DNA of 64,000 nucleotides from Pyrocephalus nanus (GCA_038380795.1 CM076260.1:73631843-73695842); one strand, 5' to 3'; shown: positions 36,680 through 50,800, counted from the stretch's first letter. Notes: generated by a model from the sequence alone, not told the origin. Translations and numbers: made by a program.

Positions 36680-39456
36680 TTGTTCTCTCAATCTATGATG
36701 AGCGCTCAACCAAAGTTGTACGTGCTAAAAAAATCCATTGAAAGAATGTTTCCTACAGGTAGACAGTGCATTAATGAAATAAAGTATTTTCCTCAGATTG
36801 TGCACAAAGAGAAATTAATTACTGGGGAACGAGAGAAGAAAAGATCTCTACCTTCTGCAGCCTAAGAGTACTGTGCTATTTTTGCCTCTTGAAATCTAAT
36901 TTCCATGAAACATTTCTGCAGAGTGCATATTTTCTAAACATGAATTCCTTAGCAGCCCTGCTAATATAAATGCTGTAATTCCAGAATAAAAGAGACAGTG
37001 CCCTGATCCAAAGGCCTTTGACTGGGAGAGGCTGTATTTCAAAGGAATCCCACTGCTCATGCTATGGCATTGTAAGTAACCACTGCCCAAGTGGGAGTCA
37101 GACTGACAGAGGGAGGCTTAAACTCCCTGAAGGTAGGTGGTGGGGAGGGTGTATGTTAACTCCAGTGGTATAGACTTAGTTCATGCCCAGAATTTAAATA
37201 CAACTCCATTTTGATTTTTTTTTTTTTTTGTCCTCTGCTGGCTCATACTGATGTCAGATTCTGGTGTAACATCATGAACAGCATTTGCTTGCAGTTGGTT
37301 TCAGTCAGGGGAGTTTACAATAACAATGATGTAGCTTGCAAGGCGCTGTGCTCCTAGAATTATGTATATGCTCTGAGCAGTGCTGCTTGAATGCTCCCTG
37401 CTTCTTCAACTCCCCTTCAATATCCTTTTTATCCCATCTGTACTGCTCTCCCACCCTTCCTGCAACGCAGCAGATATAAGAAAAACACTTGGGCTTTTCC
37501 CAATCAACCCCAAGTTCTTCAGATTGGCACATATATCTGCCTGAATAAGCTGAGAACACTACCCCTGGCAATGGGCTGCATGTGAAATTCTGCCCCTGAG
37601 AAGTGGGACCCAGGCTCAGTGTCTGTGCCTGAAAACACCATGACAGAGTAACCCCTAGCAGGAGCTCCCTTGCTGCTGCTGTGGGAGATGCTGCCTCTCA
37701 CCTCAGCATATCTGTGGAGTGGGCTAGCTCACAGACACCCTGGTTTTTTTCCCAGAAGGATTGCAGTTCGTTATCTGCAGTGAAGAACAAAACCCCCAGG
37801 GATTTTGTCACTGGAGAGATGCATGAAGAACCCTGTTTCTAGCACTTCTTTCTGTGGGACTTGAATTCATGGTCCTGTCCCACACCACCAGCCTGTGGTG
37901 CCCCCCCGTGTCTTCTGCTTTGGCAATGGAGAGGAAGCCAGCACAGGGGGACTGGTGTGTGCTTGAGAAATCATCTGCTCTTCACCCCACCATCTGTCAT
38001 CATTTTAATACAGCACTCCTGCACCCACACAAGGCTTGTCAGCATCAGACAGTCTTCTCCCACAGGTGGAAGCCCTTCTGGCATGCATAATATGGGAAGG
38101 GGTATGGCAGAGGTTCCAGTTTCTAGAGCAGGCAGGTGAGACAACCCTCACTCATGCCTCAGTCTCTGAGGAGCTAAAGGAGAGAGGAAAGAAAGCCTTC
38201 TCCTTTGCTACTTCAAGAGTGAGAAGAAAACAGAATTTAGTGGTGTGTTTCTATGAAGTTGATATTACCCCTGACATGAGCAACCAGACAATGCTCAGGA
38301 CCCTGCAAGTTACTTCCATTCTCAGGGGAAGTGGAGTCAGTCTTCTGTGTCTTTGATGGATCCCTGATCATTGACTAAGGCCACATAAGTGCCTGGTTTT
38401 CATGGACACTGTGGGCCTCAAACAGCATGAAAATGTCCTCTACCCACAGCCTTGGCTTGAATTGACAAGTCCTCCACCCCTGTAATTTGTTTCAGTGCCA
38501 GACTCCTAACACCTTTTCAAGCAATGCTGAAGACTTCCTCTGCTGCCTCCATTCCCAGTTTCCGTGGGCATCCTGCCCTCCTCTCCCAAGCATGCAAACT
38601 CCCCTTACTCCCACTGTGCCCTTAGCATGCCCCCCATTTTGAGCAGTGAATGACCACTCTTAGTCCAGCTCTCCATCTGTGAAGAGGCCTTACCCTCTCC
38701 ATAAAGCTCTTGGAAGAAACATCTCATGCTCCTTATGCCAGAAGAAAGTGTGAAATATTACGTACATCGACTTAATGCCTCAGAGGCTCATTTACAGACC
38801 TACTGCAAGATCACAGTGCTAATCTAGACATACATAGCATTACGACTGTCATCATGAGCTATAATGTGCTGAACTCTGCAAACACAGCAGCTTTCTCTCT
38901 CTCCTTGAGGCATAAACCAACAGCCTCTGCACAGAATAAACTCAGTGCACATGGCTGTACCCCAGAGCAGTGCCTCTTTTCTCCTTTGGGTCAGGGGAGA
39001 GAAGACATGCAATCAAGGGATTTACCTATTCAGATCCATCTGGCCAGTGTGCCACGTCCTCAGAAACATCCTCCAGCCAGGCTGTGCCAGCGATGTCCTA
39101 CCTGTGTCCAGGATGAGTCACCAGGCCCTTTGCAGGCACATTTCCACCCTGTCAGCCAGCTGTGGCTCAGGCTCCCACTAGCACAGAGTGTTCCCGGATT
39201 CACAAACAACCCTCAGAATGCAACACCACTTCCTCTCTTCAGGAACAAATAATGTGTGGGTTCAAAGTGGGACACTTGAAGGCTCTTCGGTGGCTCCGCA
39301 CAAGGCAGGACTGAGCCTGGAGGCAGTGACACAGAAGTGGGATGGTGTATTGGAATTTGTGCTCAGACAGTTGTCTTGCTCCTCTCTGAAAGGTCCCTGT
39401 CCCCACTGCAGATATCTCAGGCGGCCCTGAGGTGGGTCTTACACCGCCATAATCTG

Positions 39457-39514
39457 CACACCAAAGCGTGTGACAGAGTGTAAATTGAATGGGAGCTTCC
39501 TCGGTGAAGGCTGC
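39457..39514 (+). repeat. dispersed 58-bp repeat, copy 1
   Basis: This copy aligns without gaps to 44189-44246, with 48 of 58 positions identical and an exact 23-base core from cagagtgtaaattgaa to tgggagc. The family is not one I can name. It may extend upstream with indels. It contains no open frame of interest. Confidence 0.75.
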
Positions 39515-42500
39515 GGGGGAAGGTGGAAAAGGAAAATAGATGTCCAGAGGACAGTGTCCTCACTCACATATCAGAGATCTTATTGAGAGCAGAACCAAAG
39601 TGATAGCAAGGTTCAAGTGAGACACTCATGACAACATTTCTAAAGTCTTCACATGCTATACTTTCATGGTTCAGTTTCTTACAAACTCCATTTAGAGACA
39701 GGAATTGTAAAGTGGCAGGGGATGGCTGTTGGAAAATGGGATTTTTTAATTTGAATTTCAATCAACTTTCAAAGCAGACTTACTGCTCAATACAAACTCA
39801 CACCTTTCCTCCACCTAAAGTTACATTAGAATGAAATCCAATTGTCAGATGGGCAAGTTGGTCTGAAAATGCCCTCAAACCCAGAAGCCCAGCCCTCACC
39901 CCCAAAACTACCCACAAAAATACTTTTATTTTTAATTTCATTATTGTTTATCTCACCTATTAACATTCTGCTGGTACCTTCAGTAGCCAAGTCCCTTCTT
40001 TTAAATCTCTCTGCAGAAACAAAAGAAAGACTCTTGCTCTTGGTAAATACAGCAGTGCAGGTGCTCCTTGCAGATAAGGTAAAAAGGCAACTTTAAACAT
40101 TAGTAAAATTTATGAGGGCCATAGCTGAATTTTTAGTAGCTGAGTACCAGAAACAAGTCCTGGGATATGAGTACATGTTTAATATTTGTCTTTATTTGAG
40201 AACAAAAATCCGTGTTCAGAAACAGGTTAAATGGTGGGATTTCTCTATTGTAAAAAAAGATGGCACTGATGTTGTTTTCAGGTCTGTCAGATGTGAGCAT
40301 CTGGTTTATTTTGCATTACAGGATCTAACATTATGAAAGGAGATGCCCATTTTGGGGCTAGCAGCTGATTTCCAGCAGTAGCAAGAGGCCATAGACTAAT
40401 TTCTTAAAAGATATAAAAATGATTGCTCTGAGTCACTGGACACCTCAAACAAGGCAATGAGCTGTGGCAGGGTACAGGCACGCCACAGCCATCAGTCAGA
40501 TCATGCTCACCCAGCATGGAGGAGTAGAACCAAAACCACACTGCTTCTCCATCCCACCTCCTCCCCATCAGATAAGGCAAACCACAGTATTTTCAACCTC
40601 ACTGTCAGCACTCTGTCACATACCACGAACACTGACAAGATTTATTCCCACTCTGATGGCAGGTACTGCAAGGGGACAAGTCAGACTCCAGCCCCTCATG
40701 CCCAGCCTTTTCCCATAACACCATTGTGGGTCTCCACATACAAAACTATTCCATGTTCAAGGATGGAAGACCACACAGAGAGCTGCCAGGTCTAATCCCC
40801 CCAGGTTGGGAAGCAGACAGAGGCCACATTTGCAGAAATGATGCTGCTGTGAAAACGTAGCTTTAAAACCCCATAGCCCTGTTTCCCAGCTCTGGCAGAG
40901 GGTTGGGGGCAGACAAAGAAGCTCCCTGGGTGGTTTGGGGGATATGAAAGTTTTGTGCAAAGATGTCTGCAACAAAACGTCTACCTCAGGGCAACCAGGA
41001 AGGTTGTCCTGTGAATGACTACAATAGTGGTTCCTGGTCTGGTCCCTAAAGGCATGTGACCAGGAATTTTTAAAATTAATTAGCTACAATCAAGAGTTTT
41101 ACACTTGTGTCAGCCCCACACAATGAGTTATTTCAGTTTCTCAGATTTTTTATGTGTTGCAGTTGAATTTCTTTTTCAATATCAAAGACTGCATTCTTTT
41201 TCTCAGTAATATATTTTTAAGAGTGACAAGAGATCGATAAAAACATGTAATTTAAAGATCCATAAACCCCACATAATTTAGCTTCATATACCGTGCTCTA
41301 ATAAAATAAGACATACCAGTCAGGTGGTTTGCACACAAGTGTATACATCTATGTCTCTGCGTTGTTTGGCTTATGTTAGGCTTTGTGCTTATAAGCTCTG
41401 ACAGCTATTTAACACTTTATAAGGAAAACCAAACTGCAATTAAATATTGTAATGTGAGTCTCCATTCCTTGGGTTCAATTAAAAACAATGGCCTGCTCCC
41501 AGTTTTTGTGTGGGAAAGAAAGAAAAGACAGTGTTAATCACTCTCTATCCCTTGCATTTTTTATGGGCATTTGTTGCAGTTAAACAAACAAGCAGTGTTT
41601 TTCTCTAGACTTTCCTCTATAGACCTGGATGACTGTGACAGATAGTCAGTAACCAGCCTCAATAATAAATAACTTTTGGATATTTAAGATGATCCTGCCT
41701 GGAAAAGGGAAAGCTGTGAAGCAGAGAGCCCTGACGCTCTCAGTGGGGACCTCCTTCCTCGTATAAAGGACAGATCCACCAGCTAGATAGACAGCTCTGA
41801 GCTGCCCAGCTGCTGAGCAGCCAGTCGGTGTGAAAAGTCAACCAGCCACACTAATATGTCCCTCGATTGCAGCCAATGTCACACCAGGCCAGTAGAAGAA
41901 GCCAGGAGAAAACTTTCCTTCTGTAAAAGTGAGTGGCAAGCTGCTGAATCACTCTGGCAGGCAGGAGTCAGCATGTCTAGGGGAAGTGAAAGTCAGTGTC
42001 TCCTGGAGGGAATATTAATAATAAAAACCAAAGCAAGGACATTCAGGACTCGAAAAGATCTCTACATTTAGTAAAAAAACCATTCCAAATGTGATTCCAT
42101 GCACAAATTAATATTTCAGGAACCATAAACCAATATTCATTTTATATTTATGATACAACATTATGCATCTACTAGTTTCAAAGTATTTTGCAGCCGTGTG
42201 CTAATAAAGCATCTCATTTGCTGTGAAATGCAGCCATCTTGTTACGAGAGCACAGCAGTCGACAGGATTGTCTGGGGCACAGGGAAAAAAAAGCTGCCAT
42301 CAAGGGAATTTGAGAGAGCTCAGCATTGCTGCTCTTCCTTTTACAGTCCTGGATGGGCCCAAGAATTTGCAGGAGCTGGGGTTAGGGAGACAAGACAAGT
42401 GGAAAAAATAGGTATAGCAACCACGGTTGAATAGAGACGTTTGAAATCTGACTGGTCCACTGCAGATATATAAAGATGTCATAAATTATGCAAAACAGAT

Positions 42501-44188
42501 TTTGTTGTCCTTCCTCTCAGTCATGTCATAGCAGAAACTAGCAAGGTCTGTCAGAAACAAACCACCTGGGATCCCCTCCTTGCTGAGGCTCATCCCCTCC
42601 TCAGAAGGGGAGAGGGAGCCTCCATTTGTTCTTCTTTCCATCCATGACAGCCTTCCCCCATCAGAGGAAAAGAGATGTAAAGTTAACCTCTTGTTTACTG
42701 GGGACATTCATTACTCTATATATCCACTCATTCCATAGATTGAATTTATGTGAACAGTCAATGCAAATAGTAACAACTAGTAATACTCTTCCAAAAAAAA
42801 AAAGGCAGAATGCAACACCTCTGCCACCAAACTACATAATCCTGTGTGCATAAATATTCTTGAAATACTGAATTCGTATCAGAAGCAACAGAAGCTGTGA
42901 TATGGCATGTGCTTTGTTAGAGTCTAATGCAGATTAAAAGTCAAATAATGCACTCTCAGAGACAGATAGAGCGCCAAATCCTATTTTCCTCTCAAATAAA
43001 ACTACAATAAATAAAATAGGTATCCAAAACCGTCTACAATACTCCAAGCAATGCCATGTGCTTGGTTTTTTTATGTGTTTAGGAATATATATATACATAT
43101 GGATGTACATACACACAAATATGAATTTGTTTACTCAGGGATGGAGTTTGCTTTTGGTCTCTCTATGATAAATGAATATTTCTAAAATAAACATCAGAAA
43201 TCAAGAGTGAAGGAAAAGGGCAAAAAACCCCCTTCAATTTTCATCTGGAAAAACTCCTCCTTACTGATAGGGTTTCTATTTATTAAAAAAAGTGCTAGGA
43301 AGAAGATGAAAGAAAATGTTAGCTGCAGCTCACCTACTGCAAATGCAAGCATAATTTGGTGGAAATGTCTAAGTTAACGGGCACAAAGGACTGTTGATTC
43401 AGAGTATGACACCAACATCGGCCTCTGGAGGGTTTCACTCGAGACTTTTACACGAGTCTTTACAGCTGGGTATGGTATCTCAGACAGCCCTTGCAGCTTC
43501 TTGAGAAAAACCTCAGAGGTCCATAGGATAGCAACTCAGGTGCTAGGTGTTAACACTGCTTCACAAGATGAGGGAAGCAGCCACCACTGAAGGACTTGCC
43601 TTGACAAAACCTCTCAGCCAAACCCTGCTGGTGCTGGGGTCAGCAACCTGCCCTCCCAAATCCCTCCTTCTCCAGTCTAAGCACTGCCATGGGCTTGCTG
43701 CCCCTCTCATTCCTGAAACTGCTCCTAATTTTATGGCTTTTCTTCTATCTTTAAACATATACTCAACACACACTTTCTGAAAACACGTCCCTCTGTGCCT
43801 CTGTGTACACTGAAGTATCAATCATGAGAGAGCTATGTAAATGCTTGCTGAGTACAGTGGACCATTTGGTGTAAAAATATTTGAGTCCAAAGGTGAGTTA
43901 GAAATACATCAGATGAGCAATCCAGGGGAAGAGGCTAATTCAACAAAGCTTATCTGGGACTGTGCAAGCAGCAAAGAGGGATCCCAGTTGTATCTGAGCT
44001 TCCAGAAAGGTTATCTATGTAGTGGTACAGTATTGCCTTAGCAAATTTCCATTGGCTACTCGTGCCTCAAAACTTCACATTGTTTCCAATGCTTCCAGGA
44101 AAAATAGTAACTTCGGTCACAATTACCATGCACATAAAAAATTGTATGGATGAGAAAAAGGACTGTGAGTGGGTCCTAGACCACTGTA

Positions 44189-44246
44189 CACACCAAGGAA
44201 TGTGTCAGAGTGTAAATTGAATGGGAGCCTCTTTGGAGAGGACTGC
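44189..44246 (+). repeat. dispersed 58-bp repeat, copy 2
   Basis: This is the partner of 39457-39514, 4.7 kb away and in the same orientation. A further short match to the core word (cagagtgtaaattg) is at 55981-55994. Either a decayed interspersed repeat or a duplicated short functional element would explain the pair. Confidence 0.75.
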
Positions 44247-44883
44247 ATACTTTAGTCCCAGTTCCAGAATCTCTGGTAAATAAGAGGAACAAGCATTTGC
44301 CAGCCCAGTGCTGTGAGGCTTGTAACCTGGGTGTTTGCATTTGTCATGACACACACATGGCCAGATACTTTCAGTAAGGTGGGTCTTTCAATTCAAACAT
44401 GAAAATCTTTTCAAAGCAACCCACTGCCACTCTATTGTAATAAAGGTCTCTGCTAGAGAATCTAAGCCAAGGACTCTGGGGACAGTGAACACCTTACTGT
44501 TCTAGGAAAGTCATTTAATATCTGTCTCTTTCTATTTAAACCCTGCTGATCACTCCATGGAGGTAATTTTCCCAGACATAAAATAAGCCAACAATATCTA
44601 CTTACCTGGTTTGCGGATAGAGATGTCTGCAGTAAAGGACTTGAAGAGTGAAGTAATTAATAAGGAAGACCTTTCTGTGTGCAACAGACTTTGCCATCTG
44701 TGCGAGGACTTAGTGTGAAAATCAAGTTGAGCAGCTGAGACACCTGATTTATACAGAAAACCGAGTCAACCACAGACATAAGACTGCTGTTGAAAGGCAC
44801 TGTAGGTCAGTGGGACATCCACTGTGCTGTGTGGGACAGTGAGATGTATGAGATGTGGTGGTAGAAACAGCCCCTTTCTGGGG

Positions 44884-44921
44884 CTGGGGTTTAGGAGAAG
44901 GACTGGGGTTTAGGAGAAGAC
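44884..44921. repeat. 19-bp tandem duplication
   Basis: Unit ctggggtttaggagaagga at 44884-44902 is directly repeated at 44903-44921 with one or two mismatches at the end. It is a recent local duplication. Confidence 0.85.
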
Positions 44922-46209
44922 CTGATGCAGGGCAGGGAAAGCAATGGGGAAGCAGACCAGATGTTTGAGTTGAACGATGAGTCCCTGTCCTCTTTCAACA
45001 CTATTAAAGCTTCCACCAACATAAGAATGTCTCCATCACAGACTCCCTGGTGGAGTTGCAATGCAAGCACCATAATCCAACCCCTAAGCATCTTTCTGCA
45101 TGTGGCTGCTCTCAGTTGATGCCTCTTGCAGATAGAGAAGTCTCTCTCCTGTGTCTTGCAGGGTAAGGGCAGGCAGCAGATCAGTGCTGTTCCCTTGATG
45201 ATCACAGAGCCAATTAAGGACTGTCTTTCAGTGCCACAACTCAGGCAAAATCAAGAGACCACACTTCACTCTAAGTATCTAATTATCTTTTTCTTCCATG
45301 GCGCTTTACCACCAGTAAATACAGGAATAAAACATTAGAAAGGACAGCTCTGGCATATCCAAATAATACACTAGTTCCTTTGCTCTTCCCTTACCTTGTT
45401 CAAGGTGTCACCCCCTCTTTTTGTGCACAGGACCTCATTCATCCTCATCCTCCATTGGCGAGAGCTGCTCCTGAGCCTGGTCCACACAGGCACCAACACA
45501 GGCAACAGTCTGCAACTCTGCTGGGCTCACTGCAATCTCCCCCTCAAGCACATGATGAGTGCTACTCAGCTAACTCATGCTCCTTCAGAGGCACCCAGTG
45601 CTATCTGCTGAGCATTTATATACACTTTAGAGGAGGGAGAAGGCTCTGTAGGATAGGCTGGGATCACAGGTAGATTTAGCATGAGACTGGTAGCAGGCAG
45701 GGCCAGATGGCTCTGCAGGACTCATCACAAACACAGATCCCTGTACAGACCCTCTGGTTATCCAACAAATAATTACCATGTCCCTTTAGAATGTGCATAG
45801 CATGCGCCAGCCCAATTACAACACATGGAGCTGGAATGGATGGTGCCATAAAACAGCAGCCAATAATGGAAATTAGCCCTGTGGGAGGCACGGATGGAGA
45901 GACCTTAACTCTTCCTTTTCTTTTTTTTTTCCTTTCCCTATGTTTAGCTCCTTTCACTTTTTCTCCCTCAGCTTCTTTACTTGTTTTTGCAATCACTGCA
46001 CAATTTTTTCAGTGGTTTTGGTTCTTGATGGATGCAGACTTCTCCTTCTGCCAGGCAGGGGCAGAAATGCTCGAGGGCAGGAGCACTGGCCCTTTCAAAC
46101 CGGTCACCCATGAAGGCAGCTTCATATGGCCCAAAAGTACTGACACAGCCCCATCTTGAAATGTAATGCTCTTGTGAGGCTCCTTATGGTAATAAAAACT
46201 CAGCATTCA

Positions 46210-46340
46210 CTATGAATAATCACAGATTTTATTTATAGTGACAAAACGAGAGGGCCTTTTATGCAATATTGACTCAGGTTACGCAGGTCAATAGCAGCCA
46301 AGTCATAGTGACTCATACTGTGGAATTAAATATTTTAAAC
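46210..46340. promoter_or_regulatory. candidate enhancer with clustered factor sites
   Basis: Within about 60 bp lie a C/EBP-like ttatgcaat (about 46259-46267), an AP-1 core TGACTCA (46270-46276), a direct repeat of nuclear-receptor half-sites with 3-nt spacing (AGGTTA 46276-46281 and AGGTCA 46285-46290), and a second TGACTCA (46309-46315). Such density is unusual for background DNA. Whether it is bound or conserved cannot be seen here. Confidence 0.35.
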
Positions 46341-49300
46341 ATAGCACAGTTATAATCTGAGACTGACTTGCCTTCAGTAACTGCCTTGATCTCATTTTCC
46401 TCCCTCCCTCCCCAAAATAGACTACAGAATTCAAAGTATCCCATGCAATAACAGCATCTGATTATCAAAGACACAGAAAGGGGTGCTCACACTGTCTTTT
46501 GGAACAGTTTTGCCTAGTGATCTATAGCAAACAAGGGACAGTGTAGGGTGTAGCTGTGGTGCCAGGACACCATTCTTGCAGGGTCATATGGTTGCTGCTC
46601 TTACAGCAAGGTTACTTGAGGACCAAGGTAGCTGAATGATTCATGCAAGGTCATTGAGAAAAACAAATAGAAGAGCTGGGGATGGAGTTTTAAAGCTCTG
46701 AGTGCAAGGCCCCACGAGGGAATTGCCAGCAAGTTTTACAGCTCAGATGACTGAAGGGAGAGTAATGCTTACTGAAGGCTTTTGACCTCTCTTTACCTGC
46801 AATGAAGGACCAATACATTTGGTCCAGGCAGAGCTCCTGCTGTCCCAGTGTATCTTTAAAGAAGATGCACTAAAGCATCTCCCACTGGAGGTGTAAGCTG
46901 GTAAAAGGCCTATCCTGAAGAGAAGCCTGGAATAAAAGCATCAGAGAAACAGCACCATTTGGACTGAAGGACCTGAGAGATATGCTGTGAAGAGTTCAGA
47001 CCAGTCATCAGAGAGGATTTCAGTTCTGTACGGTCAAAACCTGTGCACCAATGTGTCCCAAGTCCAAGGAGAATCCACTTGGCCTTGCCCACTATCTAGG
47101 AACAGAAAAGAACCACTGCACAAATCTACGAGAAATGACAGAAAAGAAGGAATATAATGGGTTCATAGGTTTCTTTGTGATTATAGATTACCTTCTATAT
47201 AAATTTCCATGAAATGACAAACTCATATATTTTTTACTTTATGAAGTTAACTTTGGTTCTCCCTGAAGACATGGACCCAAGCTACAGGCCTGAAACAACT
47301 TACAAGTCAGGCATATTGGGAATGGCCCTGCTGGTAGCCACAGTGCCTCAGCTGCTGGAAGGCAATTCAGACTCTGTCTGCCTTGCATCGCTTTGGGGTA
47401 TTGATCGACCCCTCTGCTGCCAGCACACCAACCACAGTCTGGCACAGCAGGCACTGAGGCAGAAAGTTCAGTGGCTCTATCAGCCCAGGAGGTGATGTGT
47501 GCTCTGCAACTGATTTTTAAATATGCCATTCAAAATGGCTTCATGAGACCATGCACTATGCAAGCTGCAACCGTTTTTCACGCTAACATATTTTCAGTGT
47601 GTCTTTTATTTTTCTCCCCAGTAAAACTGACCAGAAGAGAAAATACACTGAGACAAGGACTAAATTGCTCTGATTCAAGTCTTTCCCATTTGGAAGGGGC
47701 ATTATTGGAACAATGGATGTAATAAAGTAATGCTTGTTTACATGACTTTTCCATTAGCGGAGGAGAATTTGTGGGAGATGTAAGCTTTTCCAGGCATTCA
47801 ATTAGAGCTGTTTAATGAAACATTATAACTAAAGCATCAGGGTATAAAAGGGTGATTTACCACAGCTTATTGCTTAGTTAGAGGAGAACATTTTAAGTAA
47901 GTGCAAGTAAGAGATCGAGCCTGTAGTCTCTTTCTACACATCCCAGTACTTAACAGCAGACGTGATCTTCCCTGCGTTATTACCCAGACCATAGTCATTA
48001 TTTCCATGAGGTCCACGACAGCCCCACAAAGTCTGCCCAGGGAAGGAAAGGCTTCACTCAGCAGTCTCTAGTTACAGGGCTAGGTCCTTCAAGGGCAGAA
48101 GTGTCTGTGTTGGTGAAGGCATCATTGCTACACGTCATGTAGAACCTTTGGCCTGAGCAATGGAACGTCTTTTACTAAAAAAACAACAAATGTTCAGCTA
48201 AAAACTGAGGTAATTTCTTCCCTCTCCAACAGAGCCACTTCTGCAGCAGGGAGGTACAAAAGGACTATCCATTTACTCTGCAACCAAAACATGTTTACCT
48301 CTGAAGGAGCAATAACTCCCTACAGCTGTTCTAATGTGGCCAAAGTGGTGTGAAAGCAAAACTCTGATGTAAGACTTGAATGTCACCCATCACCTGGGAA
48401 CTCATCAAAGGGATTTATTGTGCTCTTTTCTGTCCAGCCAAGCCCATTTGACTGCTGAGTAAAGACAGTTCTTAGCATTTTTTGGGTCAATGTGATACCA
48501 GAAAAAAAATGTCTTCTACGGCACCGGCAGTCGTCTTATCAGGTGCGACTGAGCTCATTGTGGGGAAAGATGCATAAAGCAGGAGGAATTTGTAGTTCAT
48601 CATATCGAGTAGAGGAGCCCACTGCAAATGGAAATGGAGGTCAGAGTTGGTCAGGATGCTCCCTAATGGTCTGAGTATCAGAAAGCACCCACAGCCACTG
48701 TGCTGCCAAGTGGAAGCATCACTTGCTCTAAGTCAGTTATTGATCCTTCATATAACTGCTTCTTGTGTAATTAAGTCTCTAGAGAGGATAAGAGACAAAA
48801 ATAACTTTAGAAAGGAGAAGTATCAATAGCTGTGCCTGAGGTTCTGAAGAGTTTTATGGATTCAGGTTGATGGAACCAGCACCATGAGCTTCCCTAGTAG
48901 AGAAATTATGTTTTTACATAAAAAGCCATGTGGAAGTCAGATTATGGTCACGGCCACTTCAAATGGAGTTATAAAAAGGAGGAATTTTGGTACCCTAGAG
49001 TTTAGCTTTTTGACATATTTTTATAAATAGCTAGTTCTGCAGGGGATATAGGGGATACAGCAGCCCATGACTGGCCCAGGTCTCTCTGGTAGGGCAAAGG
49101 TGTTCTGCCTTAGCACTAATACATGTTTCAGACTCCAAGCAAAAGTTCTGCAGCCTCTCTTTTTAGTAGTTTCCCACTATTGGAACTCAGTTCTAGTAAT
49201 GAACTTGAACTGCATCATCACCAGGCAGAAAAAATGTGCATTTCTATTCTAAAAGCCCCAGCTCTTCCACACCAATAGGCCAGGAACACTAATAGCTGCC

Positions 49301-50269
49301 ATTAGCTAATAGCACTTGGAGCATCTTTATCGGTCAGCTGTGAGGTTGTGCATGACATCCATACATGACACAAGAAAAGAAGTTCCCTGCACAGAAAATT
49401 AGGAAAAGAAAAAAAAGTGAAGAAGTAAAAAACATTGGAGGGAAGTCAAATACGAGAAATACAAGTGATTACATGAAATCAACATGACCAATGTAGTTTT
49501 CACTATTTTGAAGGACTTTCTGACCCCACAGTTTTTACATTTAGCGTTAGAAAACTGGGAAACTCTGCCACAGGAAAAAATGTTAAATGCACTAAGGTGT
49601 TCTCAGAGTAAATGTACGAATAGCTTGATTTGTCCTGATGGATAGATAGACATTGTCACAGTTCACTTCATCTGACAGAACTAAGATTCATATATGGTAC
49701 AAATTGATTCAGAAAAGAGAAGACTGTCACATGCTATTACTGCTACATTTGATCTTAATAACTATGTACTATAAACAGATTTTGGTGCATGGCTGCTTCC
49801 AAGGGAAAAAATGAGGAGAAGCCCAGCAAGAATCAAAAACTTTCCTGAGTATGTTCCCCTCTGAACACCCTGAGCATTTTGAAGGGTGAGAAGAATCAAG
49901 TTAAATCTTGTCCTGCTTTCCTCCTTTTGTCCACCCTATCATCACTGCATTTGGTGCTCCTAAAGGCTTTGCTAAAGGCCAGGGAAGGAAGGATCTGCAT
50001 GTGTTTTCCCGATGTTGAAATCAAACACTCTTACAGCTGCGAGTTCTTATTCTCATGCACTGTTTAAAGGAGAAATTCTGGGTTTTATCTTTTCATGCAA
50101 GACAAGCAAGGCTTTAGGGCTTTTCCTATATGTTTCACCCACTTGTCACAGTTTCATTGCCAGGACATACAGAATGGCTTCATCTCTGAGAAAGAGGAAT
50201 TTTTAAATTCCTTCAAAGGGGTATCACTTAAGAGTAATGCAAGGCACTTAAACCATCTCTCAAATACAA

Positions 50270-50362
50270 AATTAAAAAACAAACAAACAAACAAAAAAAA
50301 AACAACAACAAAAAAACAACAAAAAAAAAAAAAAAACAAAAAAAAAAACAAAAAAAAAACCA
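50270..50362. repeat. long A-rich tract
   Basis: This is about 90 bp of A interrupted by single C, mostly caaa/caaaa units, and is the longest low-complexity run in the window. Such a tract can be a decayed poly(A) tail, but I recognise no retrocopy body upstream (50100-50270). Confidence 0.9.
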
Positions 50363-50800
50363 CCAAGTCAGTGGTAAGACAGAGGCCTGGGTGACCACCT
50401 CCTTTCCCTCACCTTCTGCATATCACAGCAAAGGCTGGACAAAGGATGGCTCACTGCTGGGAGATGCTCCACCATCTCAGGACAGACGTCTGGCCTGTGT
50501 TCAAGGACATGAAACTCCGTTCTTGGCCCTACTCAGCCCTTGCAAGGTAATCCTGGATGCCTCACTGCCTGTCTCTTTGACAGCAGTAGAGCAGCCTCCC
50601 ATGAGGAATGGCGGGGAAAAAAAGATGTATTTGTTTATGTGTGATCAGTCACTGAATATATTTACTTTTTTTTTTCCTCATGAATAGCCCTTATTTCTTC
50701 TTGAGCATTTCCTGCCAATGAGAACAGAGGAGAAGGGAAACAAGGTGTAATCTGGGTCTTAGCAAAACTCACCCTTTGCAGTCAGAAAAGCCCTAAACAT

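Larger units (their letters stand above)
36680..50265. other. unique non-coding DNA, no gene recognised
   Basis: No gene is recognised over 13.6 kb. Features are a 58-bp dispersed repeat pair (39457-39514 and 44189-44246), a 19-bp tandem duplication (44884-44921), a T-run at 37216-37230, a short TA-rich microsatellite near 43086-43100 and a cluster of transcription-factor-like sites (46210-46340). Two plus-strand open frames in one phase (39842-40096 and 40112-40336) are separated by a single stop but carry no recognisable domain. Confidence 0.6.

Noticed and set aside
39842..40336. Two open frames in the same phase separated by one stop
   Set aside because: They could be a broken frame, but neither half resembles a known protein. 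A good acceptor (ends 40016) and donor (40079) inside give only a 62-nt candidate exon, within chance expectation.
45915..46016. T-rich acceptor-like tracts near 45920-45951 and 45983-46016
   Set aside because: Tracts are strong but no frame of interest or donor with supporting context follows; probably low-complexity sequence.
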